Shown here: positions 14,615 to 22,215 of the stretch, in pieces
Layout of the letters: each line of letters opens with the position of its first letter
Numbering within the stretch: the stretch's first letter is position 1
Virus record (IMG/VR): IMGVR_UViG_3300021437_000041
Span: 1-40,863 of that record
Direction: 5' to 3' (one strand)
Length of the DNA: 40,863 bases
Source of the DNA: a virus
Made by a program: the position numbers and the translations under genes
The notes under the pieces: generated by a model
What the model was told of the DNA's origin: nothing
The model's database searches: none
What the model saw: the letters and a program-made list of their open reading frames with translations, nothing else

Positions 14615-15943
14615 ATGGTGAAAGTAATTGTTGTAGGCGCTGGCATGGCCGGCATCGCTGCGGCTAAGCGTCTGAAGGAAAACGGGTTTGATGTGGTGGT
14701 GCTCGAAGCGCGCGACCGAATCGGTGGGCGCATGAACACTTCGACCAATCCCAGCGGAACCACGATCGATCTGGGCGCCGCGTGGATTCATGGCGACTGG
14801 GCCGAGTTCGAGGCGCTTGTCGCCGGCATGAACTTGGCCACGGTGAATACCGACTTCACGCTGATGACGTATTTCCGCGCGGCGGGCGTGGCGCCAGCTG
14901 TGCTCACGCCACAGATCTTCAATGACCTGGCATCACGGTTGGAGAATGCCGTGGTCTGGAATGCTCTCTTCAGCCCCTACGCAACAATGAAGAGCGTCAT
15001 CGACGCGGCGTACTTCACAGGCGGGTTTTATCCTTACCCGCAGGATCTCGTGAACTCGTTTACGACCGCCGCGATCGATACCGAGTACGCAAACAGCGCG
15101 TCCAAGATCCCCGCTGTCTCGGCTTCGGAGTTTGTTCCAAACTTGTCTGACACAACCGGATGGGCGTCATTCCTCAATTCTTCCGAGGGCGACAACACGG
15201 CATTCCCCGGAGGCTACAGTCAGGTCGCAGCGAACCTAGCCGTGGGCCTCGACATTCACCTGAGCGAGCCAATCAGCACGATCAACTACTCGGGCAGTCA
15301 AGTGACTGTAACCACGAGCGCTGCGACGTACACGGCCGACCACGTGATTGTGACCGTGCCGATTGGCGTGCTCAAGGCGCACACCATCACGTTTGTCCCG
15401 GCTTTGCCTACGGCGAAAGCAAACGCCATCACCCGACTGGGCAGCGGGCTCTTGAACAAGGTGTTCTTGGAGTTCCCCACGGGCACGCAGTTCTGGCCCG
15501 CAGACCGAGCGGTAATCGAGACCAACAGTCCCACGCGCGGCGCGTTCAGCACGTTCATCAATCTCCAGCCCATCACAGCCAAGCCGATACTTCAGGGCTG
15601 GCTCGTGGGCGACGCGGCGATTGAGCGCGAGGGTTGGACCGACGCGCAGATCATCGCTGAAGCCATGACGCGCCTTCGTGCTTGCGTGAGCTCGAGCGCG
15701 CCCGACCCAATCAGCGTGAAGATCACGCGCTGGGGCCAAGACCCGTACGCGCGCGGCTCGTACTCGACGTTCAACATGAGCACGTTGCTTGGTGATCGCG
15801 CTCTCCTGCGCGAACCCGTTGCGAGCAACAAGATCTTGTTTGCCGGAGAGGCGACTATGGACACTGGCTTTGCGCAGGTGCCCGGTGCCTACGCATCGGG
15901 CAAGCGCGAGGCTGACCGGCTGATCGCGACATACGCGCCATGA
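14615..15943 (+). CDS. FAD-dependent amine oxidase (flavin monoamine / polyamine oxidase family)
   Basis: 442 residues. The N-terminal dinucleotide fold is G-A-G-M-A-G-I-A-A-A at 8-17 and E-A-R-D-R-I-G-G-R at about 31-39. A W-I-H-G segment sits at the usual place. The C-terminal FAD-binding end is F-A-G-E-A-T-M-D-T-G-F-A-Q-V-P-G-A-Y-A-S-G. Such enzymes oxidise primary or secondary amines, often polyamines or amino acids. The typical substrate-side residues cannot be assigned. There is no signal peptide. A metabolic gene of this size is unusual among phage-like neighbours and may be recently acquired cargo. Confidence 0.85.
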   Translation: MVKVIVVGAGMAGIAAAKRLKENGFDVVVLEARDRIGGRMNTSTNPSGTTIDLGAAWIHGDWAEFEALVAGMNLATVNTDFTLMTYFRAAGVAPAVLTPQIFNDLASRLENAVVWNALFSPYATMKSVIDAAYFTGGFYPYPQDLVNSFTTAAIDTEYANSASKIPAVSASEFVPNLSDTTGWASFLNSSEGDNTAFPGGYSQVAANLAVGLDIHLSEPISTINYSGSQVTVTTSAATYTADHVIVTVPIGVLKAHTITFVPALPTAKANAITRLGSGLLNKVFLEFPTGTQFWPADRAVIETNSPTRGAFSTFINLQPITAKPILQGWLVGDAAIEREGWTDAQIIAEAMTRLRACVSSSAPDPISVKITRWGQDPYARGSYSTFNMSTLLGDRALLREPVASNKILFAGEATMDTGFAQVPGAYASGKREADRLIATYAP

Positions 15944-15945
15944 GC

Positions 15946-16200
15946 CTACGACTTCGGCTTGAAAAAGATTTTCACGTCGAGATCGTCCGTCTTGCAGATC
16001 CTATCGATAATGTCTGCGCCGGCAGCCGGCTTCGAGCCGGACATCATAGCCCGAGTCCACTCGTAATCGAAGCCGTAACGCGCAGCCACTCGGCGCAGCG
16101 CCGACTCTGCGCTGCGGCCCTCGGCCATCGTGTCCTCGATCCTTTTGCGGAGGATCTCACGCACCTTGCGTGCGGCGAACGTCATCTCTTTCGTTTCCAT
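15946..16200 (-). CDS. Small HTH-like protein
   Basis: 84 residues. Helical N-terminus (R-K-V-R-E-I-L-R-K-R-I-E), then a probable HTH around 36-58 (A-L-R-R-V-A-A-R-Y-G-F-D-Y-E-W-T-R). AAGGTG precedes the ATG at good distance. It is divergent from the 16212 gene and convergent with the oxidase. Regulator role is inference. Confidence 0.6.
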   Translation of the reverse strand: METKEMTFAARKVREILRKRIEDTMAEGRSAESALRRVAARYGFDYEWTRAMMSGSKPAAGADIIDRICKTDDLDVKIFFKPKS

Positions 16201-16211
16201 GGGGTCACCTT

Positions 16212-16484
16212 ATGAGCTTCTTCGACATTATTCGAGGACTGTTCGGGCTCGTTCCCGATGCGGTGAAAGCGGGCGAGCAGATCGCGGAGACGGTGGCGCC
16301 GAAGCCCAAGATCGATCCTGCGGACGCGTCTTTGTGGCATTCGCTGCAGCACGACAAGACCATCAGCATCAAGGGCAATCTCGGCAACTACACGCTGACC
16401 TGGTGCAACGTGTGTCAGAGCTACGTGTTGAACGGCACGGACCTATGCCAAGAGGCTGTCAGGCGCCGCAACGAGGGTCTTTGA
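16212..16484 (+). CDS. Small protein with CxxC, unknown
   Basis: 90 residues. The hydrophobic N-terminus (F-F-D-I-I-R-G-L-F-G-L-V) is amphipathic rather than clearly transmembrane. C-N-V-C lies near residue 68 with another Cys at 81. Start chosen at ATG 16212. It diverges from the HTH-like gene across 11 bases. Confidence 0.6.
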   Translation: MSFFDIIRGLFGLVPDAVKAGEQIAETVAPKPKIDPADASLWHSLQHDKTISIKGNLGNYTLTWCNVCQSYVLNGTDLCQEAVRRRNEGL

Positions 16485-16681
16485 TGGTAGGCTTCGCTCG
16501 GCGTCAGGGCTTCCCGCGAGCTTCCGTGTAGCCGGCTGTGCGGCGGCGTACCGTGTTTGCAAGCATGGTGGAGCGGGGAACCCTGGTGCTACCAAGAAAC
16601 TCGCCCCGGCCGGACCATTCCGACGCGGGGCGCTTGCTTGTGCTCACGAACAGGAACGTGGATTGAAGCGGGGCGAGCCTA

Positions 16682-17440
16682 TCACGAGCCGGGGCGAGGG
16701 TGCTCCGGCATTGGGTCCGGGTAGATGGCCAGCGCGTCCAACGCGCGTCCGAGGCGCGGCTTGAAGTCCGAGTCGTTCTTGTCCGACTGCTCGTTCTGCC
16801 GCGCGGCCACAATCAACTCGTGAACAAGCGGCTCGAGCTTCTCGAACCACGCCAGCCGCGCCTTGAGCGCTTTGGCTTCGCGCTCAGCCCTGGTGGCTTC
16901 TTTCGCCGTTTCTTGCAGGCACGTCAGCGCGCTTTCGTGAGCAGCACGAAAGCGCTCGATCTCAAGCACCTTCGGTTGAATCTTGTACGGGCGCTTGAAT
17001 ATGTTGCCGTCGGGGTCAAGTGAAGCCATGACCCCGTGCAGGCTCAGACCAAGCTTGGCCTCCAGCTTCTGGTCGCCATGTTCGCCATCAGCGGCCAGCT
17101 TGTCCCAACACATATTTTCCACACGGTCAAAGCTCGAGCGCAGCTCCGCGTTCTCCGCTTCGAGCTCGGCCACATTCTCGCGCTGCTCAGCGTCGTGCGC
17201 AGCTTGCTTGCGATACTCCTCCAGCAATTTTCTGTGTGCGTCGCGGGCTCCCGCATCTGCTGCTCGAAACTTGTCGCGCTCCGCACGCAGGCGCTCCACC
17301 TCGGCTTCGGCTGCCAGGGCTCGGGCCAGCGCGCGCGTAAGTGCTGGCGTCGAGTCTTGCAGCTGCATCGCCGAACGTGCGTTGCATTCCTGGACTGTGG
17401 CGCACTGCTGCAGCCCGTGCGGGCAAGTGAACTGGTTCAC
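16682..17440 (-). CDS. Long coiled-coil protein
   Basis: 252 residues from a GTG overlapping the stop of the 17-residue peptide (GTGA). A short Cys-containing N-terminus (C-P-H-G-L-Q-Q-C) precedes coiled coil from about 35 to 205, broken near 130-150 by a G-D-Q-K-L-E-A-K-L-G-L-S segment. Unrecognised; it resembles phage accessory coiled-coil proteins rather than a structural gene. Confidence 0.65.
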   Translation of the reverse strand: MNQFTCPHGLQQCATVQECNARSAMQLQDSTPALTRALARALAAEAEVERLRAERDKFRAADAGARDAHRKLLEEYRKQAAHDAEQRENVAELEAENAELRSSFDRVENMCWDKLAADGEHGDQKLEAKLGLSLHGVMASLDPDGNIFKRPYKIQPKVLEIERFRAAHESALTCLQETAKEATRAEREAKALKARLAWFEKLEPLVHELIVAARQNEQSDKNDSDFKPRLGRALDALAIYPDPMPEHPRPGS

Positions 17441-17490
17441 GGGAACACCCATACGGAGAAGAGGATCAGAAAGACGGTGGGCAAGATCAT
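17437..17490 (-). CDS. 17-residue hydrophobic peptide
   Basis: The ATG is preceded by GGAGACACTCTC, close to the leader repeat, and the stop overlaps the next GTG. Almost every residue is hydrophobic. It could be a translated coupler for the coiled-coil gene or a real micro-membrane protein. Confidence 0.35.
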   Translation of the reverse strand: MILPTVFLILFSVWVFP

Positions 17491-17501
17491 GAGAGTGTCT
17501 C

Positions 17502-17867
17502 CTATTCTGCGGCTTCTTGGGTATCGCGTTTCGGGTAGAGGTTTTTGTACAGCCTACGGCACGCTTCACACTTTGCGTATGGGATGCCGGTCTTGGGGTT
17601 GATGCCTACGGGTGTCGCGCAGCGCATGCAAACGCTATCTGCCATGTTGCGCGCGCGTAGTCGACGCGAGCGCTCTACGCAGCGGTCCAGACAGCGCTGA
17701 CAGGTCATCTTGCCGGGCGCACGGTTGTTCCCGTCGTTCACGCACTTGCCTAGCTTGGCGAGCTCGCGGCGGCGTTTGAGGCCGTACGCGCGCCACTTCG
17801 CACGGCACCACTCGCAGCGCCTATCCGGCGTTGGGCGGTTGAAGCACTTCTTGAGCGTGCATTCCAT
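17502..17867 (-). CDS. Cys-rich zinc-binding protein
   Basis: 121 residues with repeated Cys pairs: C-T-L-K-K-C, C-E-W-C, C-Q-R-C-L-D-R-C, C-M-R-C and C-E-A-C, enough for two or three zinc sites. It is Arg-rich throughout, suggesting nucleic-acid binding. The ATG at 17867 lies two bases after the preceding stop. Fold not recognised. Confidence 0.65.
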   Translation of the reverse strand: MECTLKKCFNRPTPDRRCEWCRAKWRAYGLKRRRELAKLGKCVNDGNNRAPGKMTCQRCLDRCVERSRRLRARNMADSVCMRCATPVGINPKTGIPYAKCEACRRLYKNLYPKRDTQEAAE

Positions 17868-17869
17868 GG

Positions 17870-18214
17870 TCAGTATGCCAGCCGGCTGTTTTTGTTGCGC
17901 CATGCGGCGTCGTCTTGTTCTCGCAATTGCGCTTCGAGCACGTTGAGCGCGTTTCGCATGCGCTCTGTGATGGTCACGCGCGATCGGGCTTTAGCGTATG
18001 CCTCCACCAGCTCGCGAACGGTGTCGACGATATGTGTCTTGGTTCGTGGGCGGCCGCCTTTGCTGCTACCGCGTGGCTTCAGCGCGGCGGATACAGCTTG
18101 GCGACTCGGCTTCGCGTGGGCAGCTTCCGCGCACGCGGCGACCACCTCTCTGTACGAAGTGATGCCGCGCGCGCGCAAGCTGCGGATGAATGCTGCTCGG
18201 CTAGTGGTCGTCAC
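17870..18214 (-). CDS. Putative DNA-binding protein
   Basis: 114 residues from GTG (GTGA overlap). A probable HTH at about 18-45 (T-S-Y-R-E-V-V-A-A-C ... S-R-Q-A-V-S-A-A-L) is followed by a basic K-P-R-G-S-S-K-G-G-R-P-R hook and a helical C-terminus. Regulator or nucleoid-type role is inferred. Confidence 0.55.
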   Translation of the reverse strand: MTTTSRAAFIRSLRARGITSYREVVAACAEAAHAKPSRQAVSAALKPRGSSKGGRPRTKTHIVDTVRELVEAYAKARSRVTITERMRNALNVLEAQLREQDDAAWRNKNSRLAY

Positions 18215-18420
18215 AGCACGTGCTTTCCGGATTCGACGATCACGCGCAGCGCCGTGAGCGCCTCGCGCGCACCTGCTGCGACGCGCGATGCGTTGGTCCA
18301 GTCTGACAGTTCCTTGTCGATCGCCTTGAGGACGGCGGCGCGCTCTTCATCTCGGCCATCGGCGTAGTTGCACTTCGGGCAATCACACTCGGGCGCGTGA
18401 AAATGGTCTCTGGTGCTCAT
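18211..18420 (-). CDS. Small Cys/His protein with helical tail
   Basis: 69 residues. H-A-P-E-C-D-C-P-K-C near the N-terminus suggests one metal site. The remainder is two helices. ATG coupling to its neighbour (18417-18420). Unrecognised. Confidence 0.6.
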   Translation of the reverse strand: MSTRDHFHAPECDCPKCNYADGRDEERAAVLKAIDKELSDWTNASRVAAGAREALTALRVIVESGKHVL

Positions 18421-18905
18421 GGTTTGCTCACTCTTCCGAGGATGTAGTCAGGGCGGCGCTGGTCGGGCTGCACGCACACGGCGAGGATGCGCCAGCCATC
18501 GGCCAGAAGGTTGTTCAGGGTATCGGTGCAGCAGTCGGTCTCGAGCTGCACCTCGTCGATTTGCAGTAGGCCCAGGCCAGCCACTGCGACCTGTACCTTC
18601 GTGTTGAACTCTGGGCCGGTCTGACGCTGGCCCTGGTAGTTTGCGACGTCTCTCAAGCCAGCCTCAGCGCCAGGAATGCGCTTGGCGCTCATCACGGGCA
18701 GCGTACCGCGCCAGCGGTTCGCGTAGTCGCCGAGCTGTTCTGCGTTCATCAGGACTGACGGCGTTGACCATGCCAGAAAGCCCGACAATTCGCCGTCGCT
18801 CGTCTTTGCGTACGTGAGCGGCGGAAGATCGAAGTCGTCCGCGAGCTTGGCCGCGGTCTGTGGGTCCACGGACATCCCCGCGAGCTGGATCTCGAATAGG
18901 TACAT
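18417..18905 (-). CDS. Hypothetical 162-residue protein
   Basis: Mixed alpha/beta composition with no motifs I recognise. GGAGACGCATC before the ATG is a diverged leader repeat. It overlaps the next gene by ATGA. Confidence 0.6.
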   Translation of the reverse strand: MYLFEIQLAGMSVDPQTAAKLADDFDLPPLTYAKTSDGELSGFLAWSTPSVLMNAEQLGDYANRWRGTLPVMSAKRIPGAEAGLRDVANYQGQRQTGPEFNTKVQVAVAGLGLLQIDEVQLETDCCTDTLNNLLADGWRILAVCVQPDQRRPDYILGRVSKP

Positions 18906-18917
18906 GATGCGTCTCCT

Positions 18918-19151
18918 TCAGACTGCATCGAGCAGCGGTGCGTGTTTGGGGTCGGTGTAGCGCGTGCAATCGAGCTGCACTTTTTGCAGCGCCGTGGATG
19001 CTGCTTGGATGGCGTCTTGTATTGAGGGTTCAGCGCGCGATGTGAAGTTCAACTCTGTGCACGCGCGATGCAGCAGTGCGCGTGCGTTTGCGATCGTGAC
19101 GTAGACGGCTGTGTAGCGCTCTATGTCTGCCGGATTTGTCTTGCGTTTCAT
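18918..19151 (-). CDS. Small helical protein, unknown
   Basis: 77 residues from the ATG at 19151, placed directly after a variant leader (GGACCCACGCTAA). Helical, few charged clusters. Unrecognised. Confidence 0.6.
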   Translation of the reverse strand: MKRKTNPADIERYTAVYVTIANARALLHRACTELNFTSRAEPSIQDAIQAASTALQKVQLDCTRYTDPKHAPLLDAV

Positions 19152-19153
19152 GT

Positions 19154-19166
19154 TTAGCGTGGGTCC
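19154..19166 (-). repeat. Leader repeat, variant GGACCCACGCTAA
   Basis: Two bases differ from the consensus. Stem-loop 19191-19205 lies just upstream. Confidence 0.75.
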
Positions 19167-19190
19167 TTTCTGACTGCTTGCCCAAGCGCC

Positions 19191-19205
19191 GCAGCCATAG
19201 GCTGC
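19191..19205 (-). other. Small stem-loop upstream of leader repeat
   Basis: GCAGCC-ATA-GGCTGC inverted repeat between the 19223 gene's stop and the leader at 19154. Confidence 0.45.
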
Positions 19206-19222
19206 TGTGCTCGGGGCAGCAT

Positions 19223-19435
19223 TCAACGGCCCTCGATCTCCGCGAGAAGCAGTGATGGATGCGCGAGCTCATGTGTCAGCACATGGCGCCCGAGCGTTTT
19301 CTCAACAACCTCATGGAATTCGTTGAGCGGCATGCATAAGCGCGGCTCCTTGAGCTGAAACACCGCTCGCTCTCTGGGCGTCCACCGTTTCCAATCGCCG
19401 CCCCTCAGCAGCGCTATTGCTTCCTGTTCTTTCAT
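19223..19435 (-). CDS. Small protein, unknown
   Basis: 70 residues from ATG 19435; an earlier in-frame ATG at 19456 would overlap the preceding gene. The central H-V-L-T-H-E-L-A-H resembles a metal-binding HExxH-like run but lacks the exact motif. Unrecognised. Confidence 0.55.
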   Translation of the reverse strand: MKEQEAIALLRGGDWKRWTPRERAVFQLKEPRLCMPLNEFHEVVEKTLGRHVLTHELAHPSLLLAEIEGR

Positions 19436-19443
19436 GTCCACTC

Positions 19444-19773
19444 TCAATCGCCGCACTCGACGAGAGTGCAGGGCGGCGCGTTTGCCGACCAGTTGCAGTC
19501 AAAGGCCCAGACGTCAGCTTGCGAAGGCTCGACGCTGCGCCACGTGTGCGCGCCTGGAATGCGCAGCGTTCGGCGGACAGTCCACGTACGGGCGCCGTCC
19601 CCAAAGCACTCCCAGCGCGCGGAGGTTGCGTCTTCGGTGCAGTACGTGGCTCCAGACTCGGACATGAAGAACGAGCGAGCGCCCTCCTCGAGCGCTGCAT
19701 CGGGGCAGCCCTCTTGCGCGCTTGCCGGCAGTGTCATGCCCATGATTACTACGAATGACAGGGTCAGTTTCAT
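19444..19773 (-). CDS. Secreted Cys-containing protein
   Basis: 109 residues. The first 19 form a signal peptide ending in A-S-A (M-K-L-T-L-S-F-V-V-I-M-G-M-T-L-P). The mature part has six Cys, likely disulfide-bonded, and aromatic residues. The start abuts the exact leader repeat. A periplasmic or secreted product is unusual in this arm; function unknown. Confidence 0.7.
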   Translation of the reverse strand: MKLTLSFVVIMGMTLPASAQEGCPDAALEEGARSFFMSESGATYCTEDATSARWECFGDGARTWTVRRTLRIPGAHTWRSVEPSQADVWAFDCNWSANAPPCTLVECGD

Positions 19774-19786
19774 TTAGCGTGTCTCC
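19774..19786 (-). repeat. Leader repeat GGAGACACGCTAA
   Basis: Exact copy for the 19444-19773 gene, with a stem-loop at 19793-19809 upstream. Confidence 0.85.
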
Positions 19787-19792
19787 TTGTTT

Positions 19793-19809
19793 CGAGCGTT
19801 GAACGCTCG
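19793..19809 (-). other. Perfect palindrome CGAGCGTT-G-AACGCTCG
   Basis: Eight-base arms around one base, directly upstream of the leader repeat. A DNA-binding site or very tight hairpin. Confidence 0.45.
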
Positions 19810-19849
19810 CGCATGGCTGCCGCAGTGAGCCGCAGCACAGCGCCAGCGT

Positions 19850-20017
19850 TCAGAAGCCGGTCTTGATGCTCTCGTACAGGCTGCGTGCCCCGCGCTCGAC
19901 CTCCTGCAGATGCTCATTAGCCTCGTTCAGGCGATCTTCCGTGTGCTCCAATCTGCTTTCCAGCTCGTGGATCTTTCGGGCTTTACTGTCGCACTCGTTG
20001 CAATGTTCGTGGTTCAT
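19850..20017 (-). CDS. 55-residue coiled-coil protein with N-terminal Cys
   Basis: C-N-E-C near residue 6 is followed by a heptad-rich helix. AGGAGATACGG before the ATG is a diverged leader. It fits exactly between neighbours. Unrecognised. Confidence 0.6.
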   Translation of the reverse strand: MNHEHCNECDSKARKIHELESRLEHTEDRLNEANEHLQEVERGARSLYESIKTGF

Positions 20018-20032
20018 GGGCGCCGTATCTCC

Positions 20033-20188
20033 TTAGGGGTAGTCGTAATCAGCTTCGCGCTGTGCGGGGCATAGGTTGCACACGAGCAGATCGTGCGGAA
20101 ATGCTTTGCGGTACAACCATTCGTGCTCACACTGCTCGCTCTCGTCTGCTGTATCTTCGATCGGTACGGCTACGCTTGCATCGGGCAT
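20033..20188 (-). CDS. 51-residue zinc-knuckle-like protein
   Basis: C-E-H near residue 20 and C-N-L-C near 38 suggest one metal site. The ATG follows AGGAG. It overlaps the 3' end of the 20170-20397 gene by 19 bases. Confidence 0.55.
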   Translation of the reverse strand: MPDASVAVPIEDTADESEQCEHEWLYRKAFPHDLLVCNLCPAQREADYDYP

Positions 20189-20397
20189 TCTGCAGGCTCC
20201 TTTGCGCGCATTGAGCGTTTGAAGTAGGCGAAGCGAACCTCGTTCAGCACGAGGAAGCGATTGTTGGGTAGTAGCCGCGCGCCGCTGACAGCCTCAGAGA
20301 TGCGGCAAGCGCGCTTCACGTCGCGCCATTCGGCTGTGGTTTCGCAGATCAGCTCTGCGATGCGCGCGTCGGGTGTGCCCTTGGCTCGGGTTTGCAT
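20170..20397 (-). CDS. Small basic protein, unknown
   Basis: 75 residues, Arg-rich and helical. The start is set by the exact leader repeat three bases upstream. Unrecognised. Confidence 0.6.
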   Translation of the reverse strand: MQTRAKGTPDARIAELICETTAEWRDVKRACRISEAVSGARLLPNNRFLVLNEVRFAYFKRSMRAKEPAECPMQA

Positions 20398-20400
20398 GGT

Positions 20401-20413
20401 TTAGCGTGTCTCC
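20401..20413 (-). repeat. Leader repeat GGAGACACGCTAA
   Basis: Exact copy upstream of the 20170-20397 gene. A GCAGC stem-loop follows at 20420-20434. Confidence 0.85.
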
Positions 20414-20419
20414 TTCAAC

Positions 20420-20434
20420 GCAGCCGATGGCTGC
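20420..20434 (-). other. Small stem-loop upstream of leader repeat
   Basis: GCAGC-N5-GCTGC, matching 1105-1119 in position and sequence. Confidence 0.5.
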
Positions 20435-20700
20435 TAGATGGTGTTGCAGCAGCCCGTGCCGCCGCTGCGCAGGTTGTCGAGCGCAGCGCGTACGGCTCCG
20501 CTGCGCGTATCGGATAGGCCGATTCCAACGATCTGCACGGTATGCTCCACGCTGTAGCGTTTGATGATGCAGCAGCGTGCGCCGGTGTCGTATTCGTGAG
20601 TGTAGAGCTTCACAGAGTACGTTGCGATGCGACTGGGCATATCGCACAAGTCGCACGTCCCCTCATCACAAAATCCGTCGCATTGGTTGTAGCTAGACAT
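20434..20700 (-). CDS. Cys-rich small protein
   Basis: 88 residues from ATG 20700 with GGAGGT nine bases upstream. The N-terminus has C-D-G-F-C-D-E-G-T-C-D-L-C, a compact metal-binding cluster. More Cys lie at the middle and end. Unrecognised. Confidence 0.6.
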   Translation of the reverse strand: MSSYNQCDGFCDEGTCDLCDMPSRIATYSVKLYTHEYDTGARCCIIKRYSVEHTVQIVGIGLSDTRSGAVRAALDNLRSGGTGCCNTI

Positions 20701-20983
20701 TGGCATTTACCTCCACTGCGATTTCTTCGCCGCAATCCATGCAGCTGATGGCTTCGAGCCAGCCGTCGCTGCCCACTTCCCACACCTGCGTCTCGTCGGC
20801 TTCGATGTCGATCGTTGGGCTGTGCGTGGGAATGCAGTGCCCGCACACGAAGTGCGTCAGTTTGATGCCTGGACCGCCGTCCTTTGCCACGGCCACGAAG
20901 ATGTCCGCGTACCTCGCGCGCTCCTGGCATAGGTTGCAGGGCTTGCAGCAGCATTCGGCGCAGCTTGGCTTGCATTTGGTCAT
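20693..20983 (-). CDS. Cys-rich protein with two metal-binding clusters
   Basis: 96 residues from ATG 20983. C-K-P-S-C-A-E-C-C-C-K-P-C-N-L-C at the N-terminus, C-G-H-C in the middle and C-M-D-C near the C-terminus. The middle has an acidic beta-rich stretch. Zinc-binding is likely; function unknown. Confidence 0.6.
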   Translation of the reverse strand: MTKCKPSCAECCCKPCNLCQERARYADIFVAVAKDGGPGIKLTHFVCGHCIPTHSPTIDIEADETQVWEVGSDGWLEAISCMDCGEEIAVEVNANV

Positions 20984-20984
20984 G

Positions 20985-21203
20985 TCAGCGCCCTGCGTCG
21001 CGTAGCGCTTGCGCGCGTTCGTGTTGATAGTGCGCTTCGTATTCGGTCGGGTCTTCGCCAGCGGCCCAACCTTTACGCAGTGCTGCGCGGTCGGCTTCAT
21101 GGTGACTCGGGATAGCGGCGAGCCATTGGCCGAACGTCAGACCCTCACGGTTTTCGCGGAGTGAGTTTTCGCGTGCTTGCTGCAGTCGTTTGCGGTTGTC
21201 CAT
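20985..21203 (-). CDS. Small helical protein, unknown
   Basis: 72 residues, charged and helical (Glu/Arg/Ala/His). The start follows the exact leader repeat. Unrecognised. Confidence 0.6.
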   Translation of the reverse strand: MDNRKRLQQARENSLRENREGLTFGQWLAAIPSHHEADRAALRKGWAAGEDPTEYEAHYQHERAQALRDAGR

Positions 21204-21206
21204 TGG

Positions 21207-21219
21207 TTAGCGTGTCTCC
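21207..21219 (-). repeat. Leader repeat GGAGACACGCTAA
   Basis: Exact copy upstream of the 20985-21203 gene. Confidence 0.85.
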
Positions 21220-21238
21220 TTGTTTGGCGTTCGGGTCT

Positions 21239-21266
21239 GGACATCGGTTGTGCTCGCCCGATGTCC
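21239..21266 (-). terminator. Stem-loop with 9-bp perfect stem
   Basis: GGACATCGG (21239-21247) pairs with CCGATGTCC (21258-21266). It lies in a 250-base gap between genes just upstream of the leader at 21207. Terminator, attenuator or processing site. Confidence 0.5.
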
Positions 21267-21425
21267 ATTCCCCAACGTGCGGGCTTTACCCCGCGGTGCA
21301 TATCGTCCTGCCTTTTGTGGGAAGGTTGCGTGTCATTCGGTTTGCGCTGCCTTGCAGGCTATCTATTCGGAGCTGCGTCGCTCGCTACAGCATCGGCTAC
21401 CCCTTGTGCTTTGGAGCCTGAGCGC

Positions 21426-21465
21426 TCCTGCGTTGCCCGCAGCTGTCGGCTGCTACAACGCAGGA
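21426..21465 (-). terminator. Stem-loop after the 21470-21748 gene
   Basis: A 10-bp perfect outer stem (TCCTGCGTTG at 21426-21435 with its complement at 21456-21465) encloses GCAGC-N5-GCTGC. It sits five bases after the stop on the minus strand. Confidence 0.6.
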
Positions 21466-21469
21466 AGGT

Positions 21470-21748
21470 TCAATCTGCTTCGTGTTCGCGCGCCATGCGC
21501 TCCAGCTCGCTCCAACGAAACGCTAAAACGTAGGCATGGCCATTGAATGCCATGTGAGTGATGCCAGTTTTATTGGCTGAGATAGCTGTCTGTGACGGCA
21601 ACGAAGCGAGGCACGGAACTACATCAACGGGCCTCCACGTTGCGGCAGGCTCGAACCCGCCTCCACGAATCCAGTCGCGGAGCGCTTCGACGTGTTCGAG
21701 CATCATGTGTCCGCGGAGGATGCTTTCTAGTGCGGCGTTAGGATCCAT
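21470..21748 (-). CDS. Small protein, first gene of a leftward unit
   Basis: 92 residues from ATG 21748, whose A is the last base of the leader repeat. Helical N-terminus and a Trp-containing middle. Promoter-like TTGACA and the 18-bp motif (21790-21807) lie upstream. Unrecognised. Confidence 0.6.
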   Translation of the reverse strand: MDPNAALESILRGHMMLEHVEALRDWIRGGGFEPAATWRPVDVVPCLASLPSQTAISANKTGITHMAFNGHAYVLAFRWSELERMAREHEAD

Positions 21749-21760
21749 TAGCGTGTCTCC
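21748..21760 (-). repeat. Leader repeat GGAGACACGCTAA
   Basis: Exact copy, sharing its final A with the start codon. Confidence 0.85.
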
Positions 21761-21789
21761 TTGCGAGTGCGTATGCGTTGCGTGTGCAG

Positions 21790-21807
21790 TTACTATTGTT
21801 TTGGTAG
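21790..21807 (-). promoter_or_regulatory. 18-bp motif copy with TTGACA upstream
   Basis: Minus strand CTACCA-AAACAA-TAGTAA. A consensus TTGACA lies seven bases 5' and AATAGT falls 17 bp beyond it, so the motif overlaps a plausible sigma70-type promoter. Confidence 0.55.
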
Positions 21808-21850
21808 GCGAGGATGTCAACAGGGTTTTTGAAGAAAGTGTGTTGACGCC

Positions 21851-22129
21851 TCAGGGCGCCGGAAAGAACTGCGTAAATGACGGATCGGTGCTGTACATGG
21901 AGGCGATGTCGTTGATCGCGTCAGCCTGTTCTTGAGCATTGCTTAGCTTGCGCCACTGTTCGAGGTACGCGCCGCTCTTGAGCAACTTGGGCGTCATGCG
22001 TACGTAGATCGTGGTCTTGCCTGACTTGGTTTGCGTCAAGTAATAGTGCTGGCCACTGGGTGAATAGCGAAAGCGCTGAAGCTTCGCGCCTCGGAAGGTG
22101 CGACCACAGATGGGCGTTGACGTTGGCAT
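21851..22129 (-). CDS. Small basic protein, unknown
   Basis: 92 residues from ATG 22129. Beta-rich basic N-terminal half (R-Y-S-P-S-G-Q-H-Y-Y-L-T-Q-T-K-S-G-K-T-T-I-Y-V-R), then helices. The start abuts a variant leader. Unrecognised. Confidence 0.6.
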   Translation of the reverse strand: MPTSTPICGRTFRGAKLQRFRYSPSGQHYYLTQTKSGKTTIYVRMTPKLLKSGAYLEQWRKLSNAQEQADAINDIASMYSTDPSFTQFFPAP

Positions 22130-22141
22130 TAGCGTGATTCC
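22129..22141 (-). repeat. Leader repeat, variant GGAATCACGCTAA
   Basis: Two differences from consensus; abuts the ATG at 22129. The long hairpin 22153-22215 is just upstream. Confidence 0.75.
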
Positions 22142-22152
22142 TTTGCTGAGCA

Positions 22153-22215
22153 TGAGCGCTTAAGACTGCCGCCGATCGAGTATTCCCGGTCCCTAGCGGC
22201 AGACTTCAGCGCTCA
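22153..22215 (-). other. Long intercistronic hairpin, 20-bp stem with two mismatches
   Basis: Arms 22153-22172 and 22196-22215 (TGAGCGCT and CTGCCGC blocks with their complements) enclose a 23-base loop. The right arm includes the stop codon of the 22213-22389 gene. No T-run follows, so processing or translational control is as likely as termination. Confidence 0.65.
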
